Assembly: GCA_012845835.1 (NCBI GenBank)
Contig: JABAKD010000011.1
Location: forward strand, 1,644,001-1,708,000
Reading direction: 5' to 3'
Length of the DNA: 64,000 nt
Source: Undaria pinnatifida
Taxonomy: Eukaryota > Sar > Phaeophyceae > Laminariales > Alariaceae
Shown: piece by piece, positions 51,593 to 62,264 of the stretch
Layout of the letters: every line of letters starts with the position of its first letter
Numbering within the stretch: the first letter of the stretch is position 1
Notes under the pieces: model-generated
The model's input: only the letters and a program-made list of their open reading frames with translations
What the model was told of the DNA's origin: nothing
Database searches by the model: none
Program-made: the position numbers and the translations under genes

Positions 51593-51888
51593 CCACCGCC
51601 CCAAAGATCCGGGCGGCCAACTTGTTGGGTGAGCTCGAACGGTACCCCCTCCGTCTAGAAAGCGATAAGTGGTCAATGGTCGAAGGACTAAGGCAAGCAA
51701 CAAATGAGCCGCCTCCCCCTCCTCGTAGTCGTTATCGAGGTCGTCGTGGGTGGGAAGAGCATGGTACGCATTTTACCAAGCGAGGTTGGCATCACCAACT
51801 CATCCATAGCGGGATACGGCAGTATGAAAAAAGTCCGGACAGGTGGACGGACACATATATAATGCATGTAGCCGGGCGCTCTCGATGA
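51593..51888 (+). CDS. candidate coding stretch, + strand, unrecognised
   Basis: After CTCGCAAACGCGAACAG the frame reads PTAPKIRAANLLGELERYPL, RLESDKWSMVEGLRQATNEP and later RGWEEHGTHFTKRGWHHQLI, to a stop at 51888. Well-balanced composition. The part RLESDKWSMV..RQATNE.PP recurs at 60.85-60.93 kb, so it may belong to a mobile element or small gene family. The start is not defined. Confidence 0.4.
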
Positions 51889-52740
51889 AGACAGCATGTA
51901 ACCATAAAATAAAAATGGATGTTCTGAGCCGCGGGGGCTGATCTCCAGAAACAGTCTAGAGGCTTTTTCCGGCGGAAACTGGAACACAAAACATAGCAAT
52001 CGTGTAATAGTAATACGAAGTAGAAGAATGGTAAAATGGCTACTGCTGTTGTACGTACGCATCATACATCGGGTATACTCGTACAGAAGCAACAATTAGG
52101 AGTCAAGCCTGCTGTATAGCTGCGTGGGAATAGACGGAACAGAAACGTGTGTCACGTCAAACTACGAGGGGGTGATGTGATTGTCCGCAACAACCGGGCA
52201 GAACTCGCGCAGTTTGGGTTAGGGTTAGACGATATTGAATAGCTTGACCCTTTTGGAACTTGAAAATGGTACAGCGCCAAAAAAAAACCCGACGACGGCG
52301 ACAATTTCAAGCCGTCTACGAGTAGCGTGCGTGCGCGCGCAGCAGTACTAGCAGGATTGTGCCGCACCCGTCCTGAACGGCCCCTTGTATTGTCGCCCTT
52401 CGGACACCGATGTTTTATCACCCCGCAATCAGCAGAGTCCGATGCTCTCAACCTCCAATTTTATCGTCAACTTTGCCATCGGAAGTCCCATAGGGGGTAG
52501 GAAAAGGGTGAGCGAAGGGCGCTATGTAGGCACCTCTTTACCGCGACCATTCGCTGCTTCACTGCTGCTGTGACGACACTCTGCTGTCTTGTCTTGTCTT
52601 GTCTTACCGTCCTGGTAGTACGATAACGACGGATACAGCTGCTGCTGCATGGTGCACTACAGCTGCTGTTACGTCGTCCACGCCAAAGAGCGCAGCGCTG
52701 TACAACTGGTAGCCCTGGTCACTGGAGTAGAGCTTACCCA
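51889..52740. other. intergenic, no gene seen
   Basis: Only short open frames. One TTAGGGTTAG motif at about 52219 and a CTTGT pentamer run at 52588-52605. Confidence 0.35.
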
Positions 52741-52746
52741 GTAAGC

Positions 52747-52825
52747 AAGGCGGTGGTGTGCCATAGAGAGCAACATGACCGCCTTGAAGGCGGTGGTGTG
52801 CCATAGAGAGCAACATGACCGCCTT
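52747..52825 (+). repeat. two adjacent 39-bp AAGGCGGT hairpin units
   Basis: 52747-52785 and 52787-52825 are identical: AAGGCGGTGGTGTGCCATAG .. ATGACCGCCTT. The 8-bp ends are perfect inverted repeats. More single boxes follow to 52955. Confidence 0.85.
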
Positions 52826-53093
52826 ATAGAGGGAAGCCGCCTTATTCCTTCCAGGTTCTACTAGTGCAAATACCTCAATACCCCAGCCGCGCCACGCGAT
52901 CGTGACCGCCTGATACAAGGCGGTCAGAGTACACCACCTAAATGAGGCAGCCTTATCGCCTTCACCGGCTTTGTCCCACAAATCGTACCTGATAAAGTAC
53001 CAAATATATATTCACTATATAAAGGTTTTCAAGCTGTTTTCGGTGTTTTTGTGCATTTTTTTCTGGCAAATCGCGAGAGGGCGTCGACCAACC

Positions 53094-53325
53094 CTACTAA
53101 CCCTAACCGACCCACCCTAACCCCAACCGTAACCGTAACCCCAACCGTAACCCTAACCCTAACCCCAACCGTAACCGTAACCCCAACCCCAACCGTAACC
53201 CTAACCCCAACCGTAACCCTAACCCCGACCGTAACCCTAACCCTAACCCCAACCGTAACCCTAATCCCAACCGTAACCCCGACCCTAATCCCAACCCCAA
53301 CCCCAACCCTAACCCTAACCCAGGC
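53094..53325 (-). repeat. interstitial telomere-like block
   Basis: About 230 bp of CCCTAACC mixed with CCCCAACCGTAACC. C-rich on +, opposite in orientation to the tract at 51.48 kb. Not at a chromosome end, since unique sequence continues on both sides. Confidence 0.8.
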
Positions 53326-53734
53326 TAATAAAAGTGTGCGGACCACCTCACACATCGAAATACAATTGGTACTTTTATCTGGTATGACTTGTGGCGTGAG
53401 AACATCGCAAAAGGCTACAGGGGGACCCCTACGATGAACTCTGTGTACAATTCGTACAAATATCCATTTCGCCAGTTCGAATCCCCCCTATGGGGACTCC
53501 GTTTTTTATGCAAAAAAAACGCCCGGAAAAAAAAAACGCCTACCAGGTCAAGTACTGGGCACAATCCGACGCCGGTCGACGAGGACAAGAAAACGCTGAA
53601 CCCTTGTCGAGACAGCAAGACGGCGTGCAACGCCGAAGCAAATGGGGAGGAGGACTACGTGCCAGCTATGCGACCCTCGGGTCTGAGTTACAAGAAAGAA
53701 AGAAGAGCCGGTACCATTGCTCTGGCACACCAAT

Positions 53735-53769
53735 AAGGCGGCGGCATTGCCCTGGCACACCGCCGCCTT
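53735..53769 (+). repeat. AAGGCGGC hairpin unit, variant
   Basis: AAGGCGGCGGCATTGCCCTG then GCACACCGCCGCCTT: a 35-bp relative of the 39-bp unit with a longer GC stem. Confidence 0.7.
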
Positions 53770-54182
53770 CTGGGCACCTCTACCGCCTATAAGTAGCCCC
53801 TGGCAGGAACCACCAAGTCCCCTGGTCCCACGCCGACCAAAAACTCGAGGGTTGGCAGGAACAAACCGAGGGCCGGGGCACTTACTTATACACCTTAAAA
53901 GCCAGCAAACAATTTCTCGGAGACGTGGTGTAAGGTCCCCTCAAAAAGAGAAAAGAGCTGGGGTAAAACAAGCGGATGATGAACGGTTTTTCAACTGCCA
54001 GAGAGAGAGAGCAATGCATGCATGTTGCATGCATGCGCCGGTGAAGCTTTTGGCTTTAGTTTTAGTCTTCCCCATTTTTTTTGTGGCGGATGTGTAAAGG
54101 GGTCCTAAATCCCGGGACCGCCACTGCTGCCTTGAAGATGTCGTGGGGGAAGATTCCCGGAGCCTCAAGATTCCTTGCCACT

Positions 54183-54506
54183 CGCCTCGAGGAGGTCGGA
54201 AGTTAAACCGTTCTCGCTGGCGTCCGCGTCCTCGAATGCGCTCCTTTACTGCTCGCCTTGCTCTTCCTCCGAATCCTCCGGCTGCTGTCCTTGCAGCTGG
54301 TCGGCTGCTCCCTCTTCTTTATCGTTGAGAGCTACGACAACTTCTTCGCGACCCTCGCAAGGATTAAGAGGAGGGAGCTGCCGGCCAGGCGCAAGACGAG
54401 CAGCCGAAGGACTCGGAGGGAGAGCAAGGCGAGCAGGAAGAGAACACGATCAAGGACACCGAACGCCAGCGTGAGCGTTTTAGCTGCCGATCTCCTCCTC
54501 GAGGCG
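54183..54506. repeat. inverted duplication, arms about 140 bp
   Basis: 54183-54320 read on - matches 54366-54506 read on +, roughly three bases in four. Both arms in their shared sense direction encode acidic Gln-rich peptide: QQPEDSEEEQGEQ (left, - strand, then TAA) and QPKDSEGEQGEQEENTIKD (right, + strand). The loop is about 45 bp. The arms may derive from a coding exon. Confidence 0.7.
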
Positions 54507-54671
54507 GTCCGGCTTGTTTCAGCGATGATATACCTGGTAAACGCGTATATACTGCTATACCCATTTTGGGTTTGTTTTATTTCTTGTCCTTGGGTATTCT
54601 TCTACTCTAGGGTGGCTGAAGCGTATCCTGTGGCCACTGGCTTGTCACTGCGAGTTAAAGCGACAACAGCA

Positions 54672-54770
54672 ATGGTACACACGACGTGTATGATCGACAC
54701 ATGACATATATGAAAATACGTGGGAAGTGTGGTGAGCTTAAGCTTTATTTTGCCCCATCCGCCGGAGGAT
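54672..54770 (+). mobile_element. hairpin-tailed retroposon inserted at a CAA run
   Basis: Sense is +: ACACGACGTG, GAGCTTAAGCTTTATTTTG, CCCATCCGCCGGAGGATAGA, then AACAACAACACC.. Unit 2 of the tandem duplication lacks this element at the matching place, which supports an insertion into a short CAA microsatellite. Confidence 0.6.
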
Positions 54771-55178
54771 AGAACAACAACAACACCAACACCAACACCA
54801 AAACCACCACCACCACCACCACCAACACCACCACCACCAACACCACCAACACCACCACCAACACCACCACCACCAACACCACCACCACCACCACCACCAC
54901 CACCACCACCACCACCACCACCACCACCACCACCACCACCACCACCACCACCACCACCACCACCACCACCACCACCACCACCACCACCACCACCACCACC
55001 ACCACCACCACCACCACCACCACCACCACCACCACCACCACCACCACCACCACCCCACCCCCACCAACACCCCCACCAACACCCCCACCCCCACCCCCAC
55101 CAACACCATCACCACCACCACCACCACCACCACCACCACCACCACCACCACCACCACCACCACCACCAACAACAACAA
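54771..55178 (+). repeat. CCA/AAC microsatellite, about 400 bp
   Basis: Nearly uninterrupted CCA triplets with CAA and CCCA variants at both ends. All frames are open but repetitive (Pro, His or Thr runs on +), so I do not call a gene. Confidence 0.95.
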
Positions 55179-55536
55179 TCGTTATAATGTTATGATGAGA
55201 TTCAGCAAAATTCTCGGTCTGCACCTCAAACCATTTTCAAATCCGAAAATAGGAATAGTTCACGATCCGAAATTCTGTTTTCTGTGACATGGAAAATACG
55301 TGCCTTCGGGTGTTTTCAGACTCGGTTTCCGGTCGAATCGGGCTCCTGGTCTTCTCCATGATACTCTTCTTGGTAGGAGTTAGAGCTGGATACGACAATG
55401 CCGTCTTTAGTCAGTTCCTAGGGTCTGCTAGTACCACCTTTGGTTTGTGCTTTTTCCCTGGGGTATTCCTCAGCTCCAGAGTGACTGGAGCCTGTCCTGT
55501 GACCACGGACTTGATTATGCGAGTTAACGTGAAAAT

Positions 55537-55722
<186 letters not shown>

Positions 55723-55999
55723 GACTGCTATTGCATCAGAGGCCTATTTATTGGAGGTGGACTTGATGAGACTCCACAAATTCTTGGCGTCTCAGCTGCA
55801 GACCACTTGGAAATACGAAATTGGGAATTCGATCTGAAGTTCTGTTTTCGGTTAGACGTAGAGTAGCCGTATTAGTACAATAAAAGCAGTCACGTGTTTT
55901 GGACGCGGATTCCGACCGAATCGGGCTCTCGCTTTTCGTTCCCAGAGACAAAAATTGCGACATTTTGGTGAGAGGTACTGCTGCTGTACGAGCGTCGAA

Positions 56000-57300
56000 T
56001 CTGTTAATCGGCCATAGGCCCGTGCTTACTCGAACCTTTTTACGTTAAACATCGGACAGATAAAGATCTAGATAATCTATCATTATTAACAGATCAATCA
56101 GATCATATACACCATATAGCTGATATATCTGTCGCTATGATATGTCACGTAGGGTCTGTGTACGTACGAGTGCGTATCCAACCCAGGAAACATGTGCAGG
56201 AGTAGTATTAATAGCAGAACAAAACAAAAACAAAAAACGTGAGAGAAAAAAAAAACGGAACGACTCCTCCTGGAATGGGACATAAACAGGCAGACAAATG
56301 CAGAAATACATATGATACTACCAATATTACTATGTATAATACCAGTACTACTAGCGGCACTACTAATTGTAGTCATATCTCCTGTCTATGCGTATCGGTA
56401 TGCACCGCTTTTTTTTCATGCTGTTGCGCTGCTGTGTGTTGTACTGCTGCGGCGCGTGCTGTTTCAAGTCGCAGTGTTTTCTTCAACTCTCCGATACGTG
56501 CAGTGCTTTCAAGGAAATCGAGATCTCAACCACCACGACGACCAATCCTCACGGCAGAGAGGGGAGGCGACGTCAAGCAGACAACGGTTTCTCTCTTCTG
56601 TCTTTTTCTGTCAGCGGACACTACCGACTAACGGATGATTGGAACCATCAGCGAACAAACTTCTTCCTGGGTACCTCTTCCCTTCTCCCGGTTCCTGATT
56701 ATCTCTCTTCTTCCCTGTTGTTTTTCCTTTTCGTTTTTTCTTCTTTGTCATTCTTCTCTTCTGTTTTCCTTGCACATAGCCTGGTGTGCTGGCTAGCATA
56801 CATATTTTGCCCGCGTGCTCATTGCAGTTGGCATTGCATGGCTAAATTACCCTGCTGTATTTGCAATCTGTATCCGTATGTGACCAAAAATGTGAGCTTT
56901 CCCTCACAAGGCGTGAGATCGGAGTCAATCCTCCACCCCCCCCGTCTTTGATTCCTTTGTTTTTTTTATCGAACCCTTGCGACAAACGAGCTGCATCCAG
57001 CAGCAGCACGACCACAGCATAGGCCCGAGCACGACCAACCGTCCGATGCTGGAGGTAGCCGTCTCTTCCCTATCTCGTATCCCCCCCCCTCTATTCGTAT
57101 TCATAGCACCAGTACTAACTGGTACGAGCGTTTTTTTTTGCTGTGTACAGCCGTGCATGTCTCTTTGATTCGAGCTTCCTGTCGTCGTACGAGTACGTTT
57201 GACAACCCGCACGCGTAACAATCCCGAGACACACGTATGCATGCACGACACGATCCCCAGTGACCTCATGGCAAGGAGAACTTTCTGATACAAGTACACT
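56000..57300. other. intergenic, one long open frame of doubtful value
   Basis: 56050-56190 is an AGATCATA-type repeat flank as at 49.3 kb. An open frame from ATG 56388 to 56951 (187 codons, Cys/Leu/Phe/Ser-rich, over pyrimidine-rich DNA) has no recognisable domain and looks like chance. 56650-56800 has long pyrimidine runs. Confidence 0.35.
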
Positions 57301-57308
57301 CGTCTGGT

Positions 57309-58454
57309 TTAGGCATGGGCAAGACGGGGAGGCGTGGTGCACGTGGTGTACGCGGGCGTCTTGGGAGCCTCGGGTGGTCGCAGCAAGTGCTGTTGGCGGA
57401 GATGCTGCAGTTGCTCCACCACTCGCTCGTCAGTTGATGCGAAGGTTCTTGGCTGTCGTCGGTTGGGGTTTGTAGAGTTGTTATCGCCCATCCGCATGTT
57501 CGATGGAGGGGCGGCTGCCGGAGCGTTAGTCGTCGGGTCGTGCACCTTCATGGCTGTAGACTGCGTCACGGCCGCGGCGCGCTGTTGTTGGAACTGCTGC
57601 CCTGGCGACTGCCGGTTGCCATTGTCGTATGAGCGGCCTGGAGCGCCCGATGTTGCCTCGGTGGTGGCGGGAGTGGTCGTGGTTGGAGCGGTTGTTGTCG
57701 TTGACGCCACTGCGGTTGTTTTCGTGGTGGGTGCCCAGACGGGTGTCGTTACGGTGGGCGTGGCGGTTTGTATTGCGATCGACGTTGTGCCCGTGCTGTC
57801 CCAGGCGGTACAAGCGCATCCGTTGTTGCCACAGGCAGTAGGCGTGTCCACCATCATTGAGATGCCCAAGCGCAGGGTTGAGGATGCCCGGCGTGTTAAT
57901 GAACTCCTGGGAGCAGGTGTTTTCATAGTCTGTTCCATTACAATTCAGGCAACGGCCACCGTGAGCACGTGGGGCTTGGGCGCGGGCCGAGCTCGTAAGG
58001 AGCGGGGTGAGCAGCAGAGGGTCCTCCTGGCTGTAACCATATACACCTCCTCTTAATGTTGGAGGGGACAGTCGGACTCGTCCTCGCAGAACGAGTCTCG
58101 GTCGGCCTCGGCTACGTTCATCATCAGAGGGTTGGAAGCGGATCCGATTACGTGTATGCCGGAGCCACGCGTGTTGGACTGCCGTGTAGGAGGCGGTGGC
58201 AAGGAGGAGTGCGTGACGTGCCCGCCGGAAGAGGTCGCGTGGTAGCGTTGGCCGTTAATCGCCGGCGTCTTGTTCGTCACCAGCACTTCAAATGCCGACC
58301 ACTTGTTCGCAACCGCGGCGAACGGCTGCGGTACCGTCATGAGGCGACCAGGGTACAGCGTTAGCATCAAGGACAGGTACTGCCTGCTTGTAACTCCGCG
58401 CACGATGTCGACGATCATGGAGTCGCTGGGTTTGAAGATCCTCTTCGTGCTCAC
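57309..58454 (-). pseudogene. gag-like part of an LTR retrotransposon, frameshifted
   Basis: On the - strand the first frame (58454-58053) ends DESDCPLQH-stop. Shifting frame at that point gives LRGGVYGYSQEDPLLLTPLL, then AHGGRCLNCNGTDYENTC, a Cys-rich zinc-knuckle-like motif, and INTPGILNPALG. A further shift near 57640 gives QQFQQQRAAAVTQS and TFASTDERVVEQLQHL. So at least two frameshifts. It faces away from the pol fragment at 58455-60054. Confidence 0.6.
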
Positions 58455-60054
58455 TGATGCCGTTCAAGATCACCCTACCCCCGGACAGCTCACCGGCTAC
58501 CTAGGATCAACCCCATCCTTGCCAAGAAGGCCGACGCCGTCAACGACCAGTACCCCGCCGCCGGCCTGATGCAACATTCCACATCACCATACTCCAGCGC
58601 CATGGTCGCCATCCCGAACAAAGACGGCGGTGTCCGCATCACAATCAACCTCAAGAAGCTGAACGCCATCCATCGGCTCCCTCGGACAGCTCCCCACCTC
58701 CCACGTCGACGAGGTCCTCGATTTCTCGGGAGAAGGGCGCATATTTTCCCTCTTTGACTTGGTCGCCTCGTTTCACCAACTCACCATCGCCGAGGACACT
58801 ATACCTTTGACGGCGTCCTGCACGCCAAACCGGCTGGTCGAGTGGCTTGTGATGCCGCAAGGCAGCAGTGCCTCCCCAGGTTGGGTCGTTAAGGTAATCA
58901 ACGAGGTCATCCAAGGCTTGTTGTAACGCGTCGCCGCGTACCCTGACGACATACATCATCGTCTTCGACGCCGACCTCACGGACCACATCACCAACATCC
59001 GAGCCCTTTTCGGCCGCTTCCAAAAGTACCACCTCAAGCTTTCCCCCACCAAGGCCGAAATTGGCGCCACTGTCGCCGACTTTCTGGGGCGTACCATCTC
59101 CGCTGGCGGCTACAGCCCCAACCCCGACAAAATCGCCGCCCTCATCAGAATGCCCATGCCCACAGATGAGAAGCAAGTGCGTTCGCTCCTCGGAGGCATC
59201 AACTACTACGGCAAGTTCCTACCAAACCTTTCCTGACGTCTTCGCCCCATCAACGCTCTATTAAAGCAGGGCGTCGCCTTCGGCTTCACCCCCGCCATGG
59301 AACCACCGTCCGCGCCATCCTCCAGGAACTTGCCGAACCACCGATCCTCCTTGACCTCATCTGGAAAACCGTCGCCGACAGCCCACGCCCCTTCTTTTTT
59401 TTTTTCTTTTTTTTTTTATCCTCCGGCGGATGGGGAAAAATAAAGCTTTAGCTCACCACACTTTCCCTTCCGCCTCTGCTGGGACGCCAGCCTCGACGGC
59501 TTCGGAGCGATCCTCGAGCAAGAAAAAACAGACGGCTCAGTCCGCCCCATCCTCTACATCAGCTGCGCCACCCTGGACTCCGAACGTTCATGGACACCCC
59601 TCGACCTCGAGGCCGGCAGCATCGTTTGGGCGATCAAACGGCTCCGCGGGCATCTGTGGTCCACCCGATTCCAGATATGTTCGGGCATAAGGCACTCGAG
59701 AACATCGCTAAGGTTGGCGAGCACAACGCTCGCGTCCGGCGCTGGCTCGAGTTCCATCCGTCCTACACCTACACGCTGGAGTACCGCAAAGGTACGGCCA
59801 ACGGCAACGCCGACTTATTTTCCCGACTCCCTCAACCAGCCACCGACGACGAACGCCCCAGACGCAATCGCCTCATTGGCCCCGACACTGTTGACATCTA
59901 CCCCATCCGCCCCTGCGGCTTCGCACCGAACGAGCCGCCTACGCTGGGGTATCGGCTTGGGTGGGCTCGCATCCCCCCCTTCAAAACTCATTCCAATTAC
60001 CTTCACGCATCTCTCTTGTGGCTTGTGACCACAGAGCTCGTCTCTATAGGCTGA
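58455..60054 (+). pseudogene. Ty3/gypsy pol fragment (RT and RNase H), decayed
   Basis: In shifting frames: RINPILAKKADAVNDQY, SPYSSAMVAIPNKDGGVRI (RT start), IFSLFDLVASFHQLTI, VMPQGSSASPGW, then YPDD where RT has Y-x-DD, ADFLGRTISAGG, SLLGGINYYGKFL. RNase H: CWDASLDGFGAILEQE, SWTPLDLEAGSIVWAIKRLR, HKALENIAKVGEHNARVRRW, TLEYRKGTANGNADLFSRLP. I count frame changes near 58668, 58950 and 59680, stops near 58925 and 59237, and a 70-bp insertion at 59395. There is no integrase and no LTR in sight. Confidence 0.85.
59395..59464 (-). mobile_element. 5'-truncated hairpin-tailed retroposon inside gypsy RNase H
   Basis: Read on -: AAAGTGTGGTGAGCTAAAGC, TTTATTTTTCCCCATCC, GCCGGAGGATA, then an A-rich tail. 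It splits the gypsy RNase H just before CWDAS and is flanked by CCCTTC (59389-59394, 59465-59470). Removing insert and one repeat restores continuous homology there. Confidence 0.75.
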
Positions 60055-60708
60055 GCCTCGTCCGGCTCCCTGTTTCATTTTTTTTTCGTATTTTGAAACA
60101 AGAAAATTGGTTCTGCCGAAATTCTGTCGGGATTTAAAAATATCTAAAAAAAAGAAGGTTTTCGGCTCTTTTCGACTCGGCCGGTGGTAATTTTGGCTAG
60201 AAAAAAAACGCCGAAAAAACTGTTGCTTGCTCCTCATTCCGACTCGACGCGCGGCCATTTCGGCCAGAGGGAAAACAAAACAAAAAAACGGTCGACTCAC
60301 AAAAACGCGTTCTCGGTATTGTTGCCGATTGGAGTCCGTGTGTGGGTACTGCTGTACTGCTGATGCTGCTGCAGGAGCTACAACGTGTACTGCTGTTGTG
60401 CTGAGTTGCTGTGCTGCCGGGCTCTGAAAACAGGGTTTTCTATGTCATCTATGGGCGTTACCATAATAGAACGGGCGAGTAAAAAACTGTTCGATTTTCG
60501 GCAAAAAAAAAAAACAAGTCCGACTCCCAGGGGGTGAAAATGGGTTCCGTCGCCTAGAATCGGTTCCAAATCGAAACTAAATCGGCTCTTTAAATGAAGA
60601 CTCCTGTTTTTCGGCTCCAAAAAATACAAAAATCGGCTTTCTTCGGCGCTTTTCGACGAAAGTCGGACGAGGCTCAATCTATTTTTCTAGGAGGCACTGG
60701 CATGAACA
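60055..60708. other. intergenic, nothing recognised
   Basis: Several CGGCTC / GAGTCGG words and A runs recur (60090-60290, 60520-60670), which looks like a degraded repeat. No exon. Confidence 0.35.
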
Positions 60709-61050
60709 TTGGTTGGGCTGGATGAACACACACAGAGTCAGTCGACAAACGAAATGCCCCCGCCCAACCCCTCGCGCAAGGCACGTAACGAGCGCCCACA
60801 TGTTGGAGGTGTCCCTATTCAAAGAGCAGGAACGAACGGTGCGCTCCGTCTCCAAAGGGATGCGCTGTCAATGGTAAAACGACAATTAATAAGGCAAGCA
60901 ACAAACGAGCACCCGCCAACCCCTCACCCCAAAACAGGAAGAGAAGAACACAAAGAGAGCAACACAAAGAGCAACACAAACGCCGATCCGTACTTACTTC
61001 ATGTGTTAGAAAGGTTTCTGCGGGTGACGCCGCAACCTCCTACATACTAA
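60709..61050 (+). CDS. open frame sharing a motif with 51.6 kb, unrecognised
   Basis: 113 codons from GTG/ATG-type starts to a stop at 61050: SQSTNEMPPPNPSRKARNER, then LRLQRDALSMVKRQLIRQAT and NEHPPTPHP. The motif LRL..D..SMV..RQATNE.PP matches the stretch at 51.66-51.72 kb. The TNE-PPP pattern occurs twice inside the frame. It may be a mobile-element protein remnant. Confidence 0.3.
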   Translation: MVGLDEHTQSQSTNEMPPPNPSRKARNERPHVGGVPIQRAGTNGALRLQRDALSMVKRQLIRQATNEHPPTPHPKTGREEHKESNTKSNTNADPYLLHVLERFLRVTPQPPTY

Positions 61051-61159
61051 CAGCGATTCCAAGACCAATTAGTGAAGGAGTTGGCCACAAGCCACATGTG
61101 TCACATTATCCAATGTATTATTATTACAAAAATTGGAATGCATTACTTGTTGTGCAGCT

Positions 61160-61290
61160 CTGAGATCGAAGATTTCGTCGAAGCTCATCTTTGCAAGCCG
61201 TGTGTGATCCTCCAATCGCGCGTGTTACTGGGTGTGTGTCCTCGTTAAGGACATAGATAAGCGACCCCCTTAGCAACTACCTTGTTCCAG
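61160..61290 (-). repeat. dispersed repeat with conserved peptide, - copy
   Basis: Reverse orientation of the family at 5570-5695: CGAAGCTCATCTTTGCAAGC and TCCTCGTTAAGGACATAG. Confidence 0.7.
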
Positions 61291-61559
61291 GGTCAACAGT
61301 CAGTACGAGTGCCACGATGATGTTGCAAGCGCGTCGCGCAGCTGCATACATAATTAGTTCGGACACACCCCCTCTCGCTCTACCTCAGCAACCTGGGCCT
61401 CTTCGGGGTGGCCGATGCTGCCATCGGCATTTTTTCTCGACTGTTCTCCCTCTTCAAGCCCCACAGGGATCTAGTTCTGCCGACGACGCCAGCGACGCCA
61501 ACAACGCCAAATATTACGGTGTCACCTATCATACAAGCACTTATGCACATGCATATATG

Positions 61560-61690
61560 TGAGAGTCGCCCACCTATATCCTTAAATGAGGACACACTAC
61601 CCGTAATACGCGCGATCGGAGTATCACACACAGTTTGCAAAGATGAGTTTCGACAAAATATTCGATCTCACAGCTGGAGGGTATTTTTTT
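61560..61690 (+). repeat. dispersed repeat with conserved peptide, + copy
   Basis: CGCGCGATCGGAGTATCACA then a frame reading FAKMSFDKIFDLTAGG. Copies at 61.2 and 61.6 kb face each other. Confidence 0.7.
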
Positions 61691-62047
61691 TATATATAAT
61701 ATATTCATGCTACTCTGTAGCTAATGCCCATTACTGAGCTTCCTGGGTGAAATATCGAAAAAATACAAAGCCGAACAAACTACCGAGCTACCAGGTAAAG
61801 TGTCGATCAAATACCCATGCCAAGGTAAGCCTTACGGCAACCACACTATGCATATCATGCTGGTATAATATGTAATATTTGTTGTATTATACTTCGTATG
61901 TACTTAGTATATTTTTTTTACGCGTGTTAATGCTTTACAGTTGCTTTTACGTCTACTGCTGTAGGTCAACTCAAGAAAGCTTCTAGTTCAAGGGCCTATT
62001 GGAGAAGCCGTGGCGGTTACAGGTACATCATAAAAATAAAATAAACA

Positions 62048-62256
62048 CTCCAGCTGTGAGATCGAAGATTTCGTCGAAACTCACATTTGCCTTTTTTTTT
62101 CATCCTCAGGTGGATGGGGAAAAAATAAAAAATAAAGCTTTAAGCTCAAACACATTTCCATGTATTTTCATACACGTCGTGTGTCGATTTAACTCGATTG
62201 CCTTCGCAATCCAGCGCCATATTTGCAAGCTGTGTGTGATGCTCCGATCGCACATA
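62048..62256 (-). repeat. dispersed repeat split by a retroposon
   Basis: 62048-62090 and 62221-62256 are the two parts of one MSFDEIF-type repeat. The 130-bp insert between them is a hairpin-tailed retroposon, flanked by ATTTGC on both sides (62085-62090 and 62221-62226). Confidence 0.7.
62091..62220 (-). mobile_element. hairpin-tailed retroposon, about 130 bp, with target duplication
   Basis: On -: GGCGCTGGATTGCGAAGGC, CACACGACGTG, GAGCTTAAAGC, CCCATCCACCTGAGGAT, A-rich tail. Longest copy with both ends defined. No coding capacity, so it depends on another element's enzymes (inference). Confidence 0.7.
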
Positions 62257-62264
62257 TCGTGTGG

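Noticed and set aside
54720..55224. Long open frames on both strands at 54.7-55.2 kb
   Set aside because: They exist only because CCA/GGT triplets contain no stop codon; no start context, domain or splice signal supports a gene.
56388..56951. 187-codon open frame
   Set aside because: Cys/Phe/Leu/Ser bias follows from pyrimidine-rich DNA; no domain and no flanking splice or start evidence.
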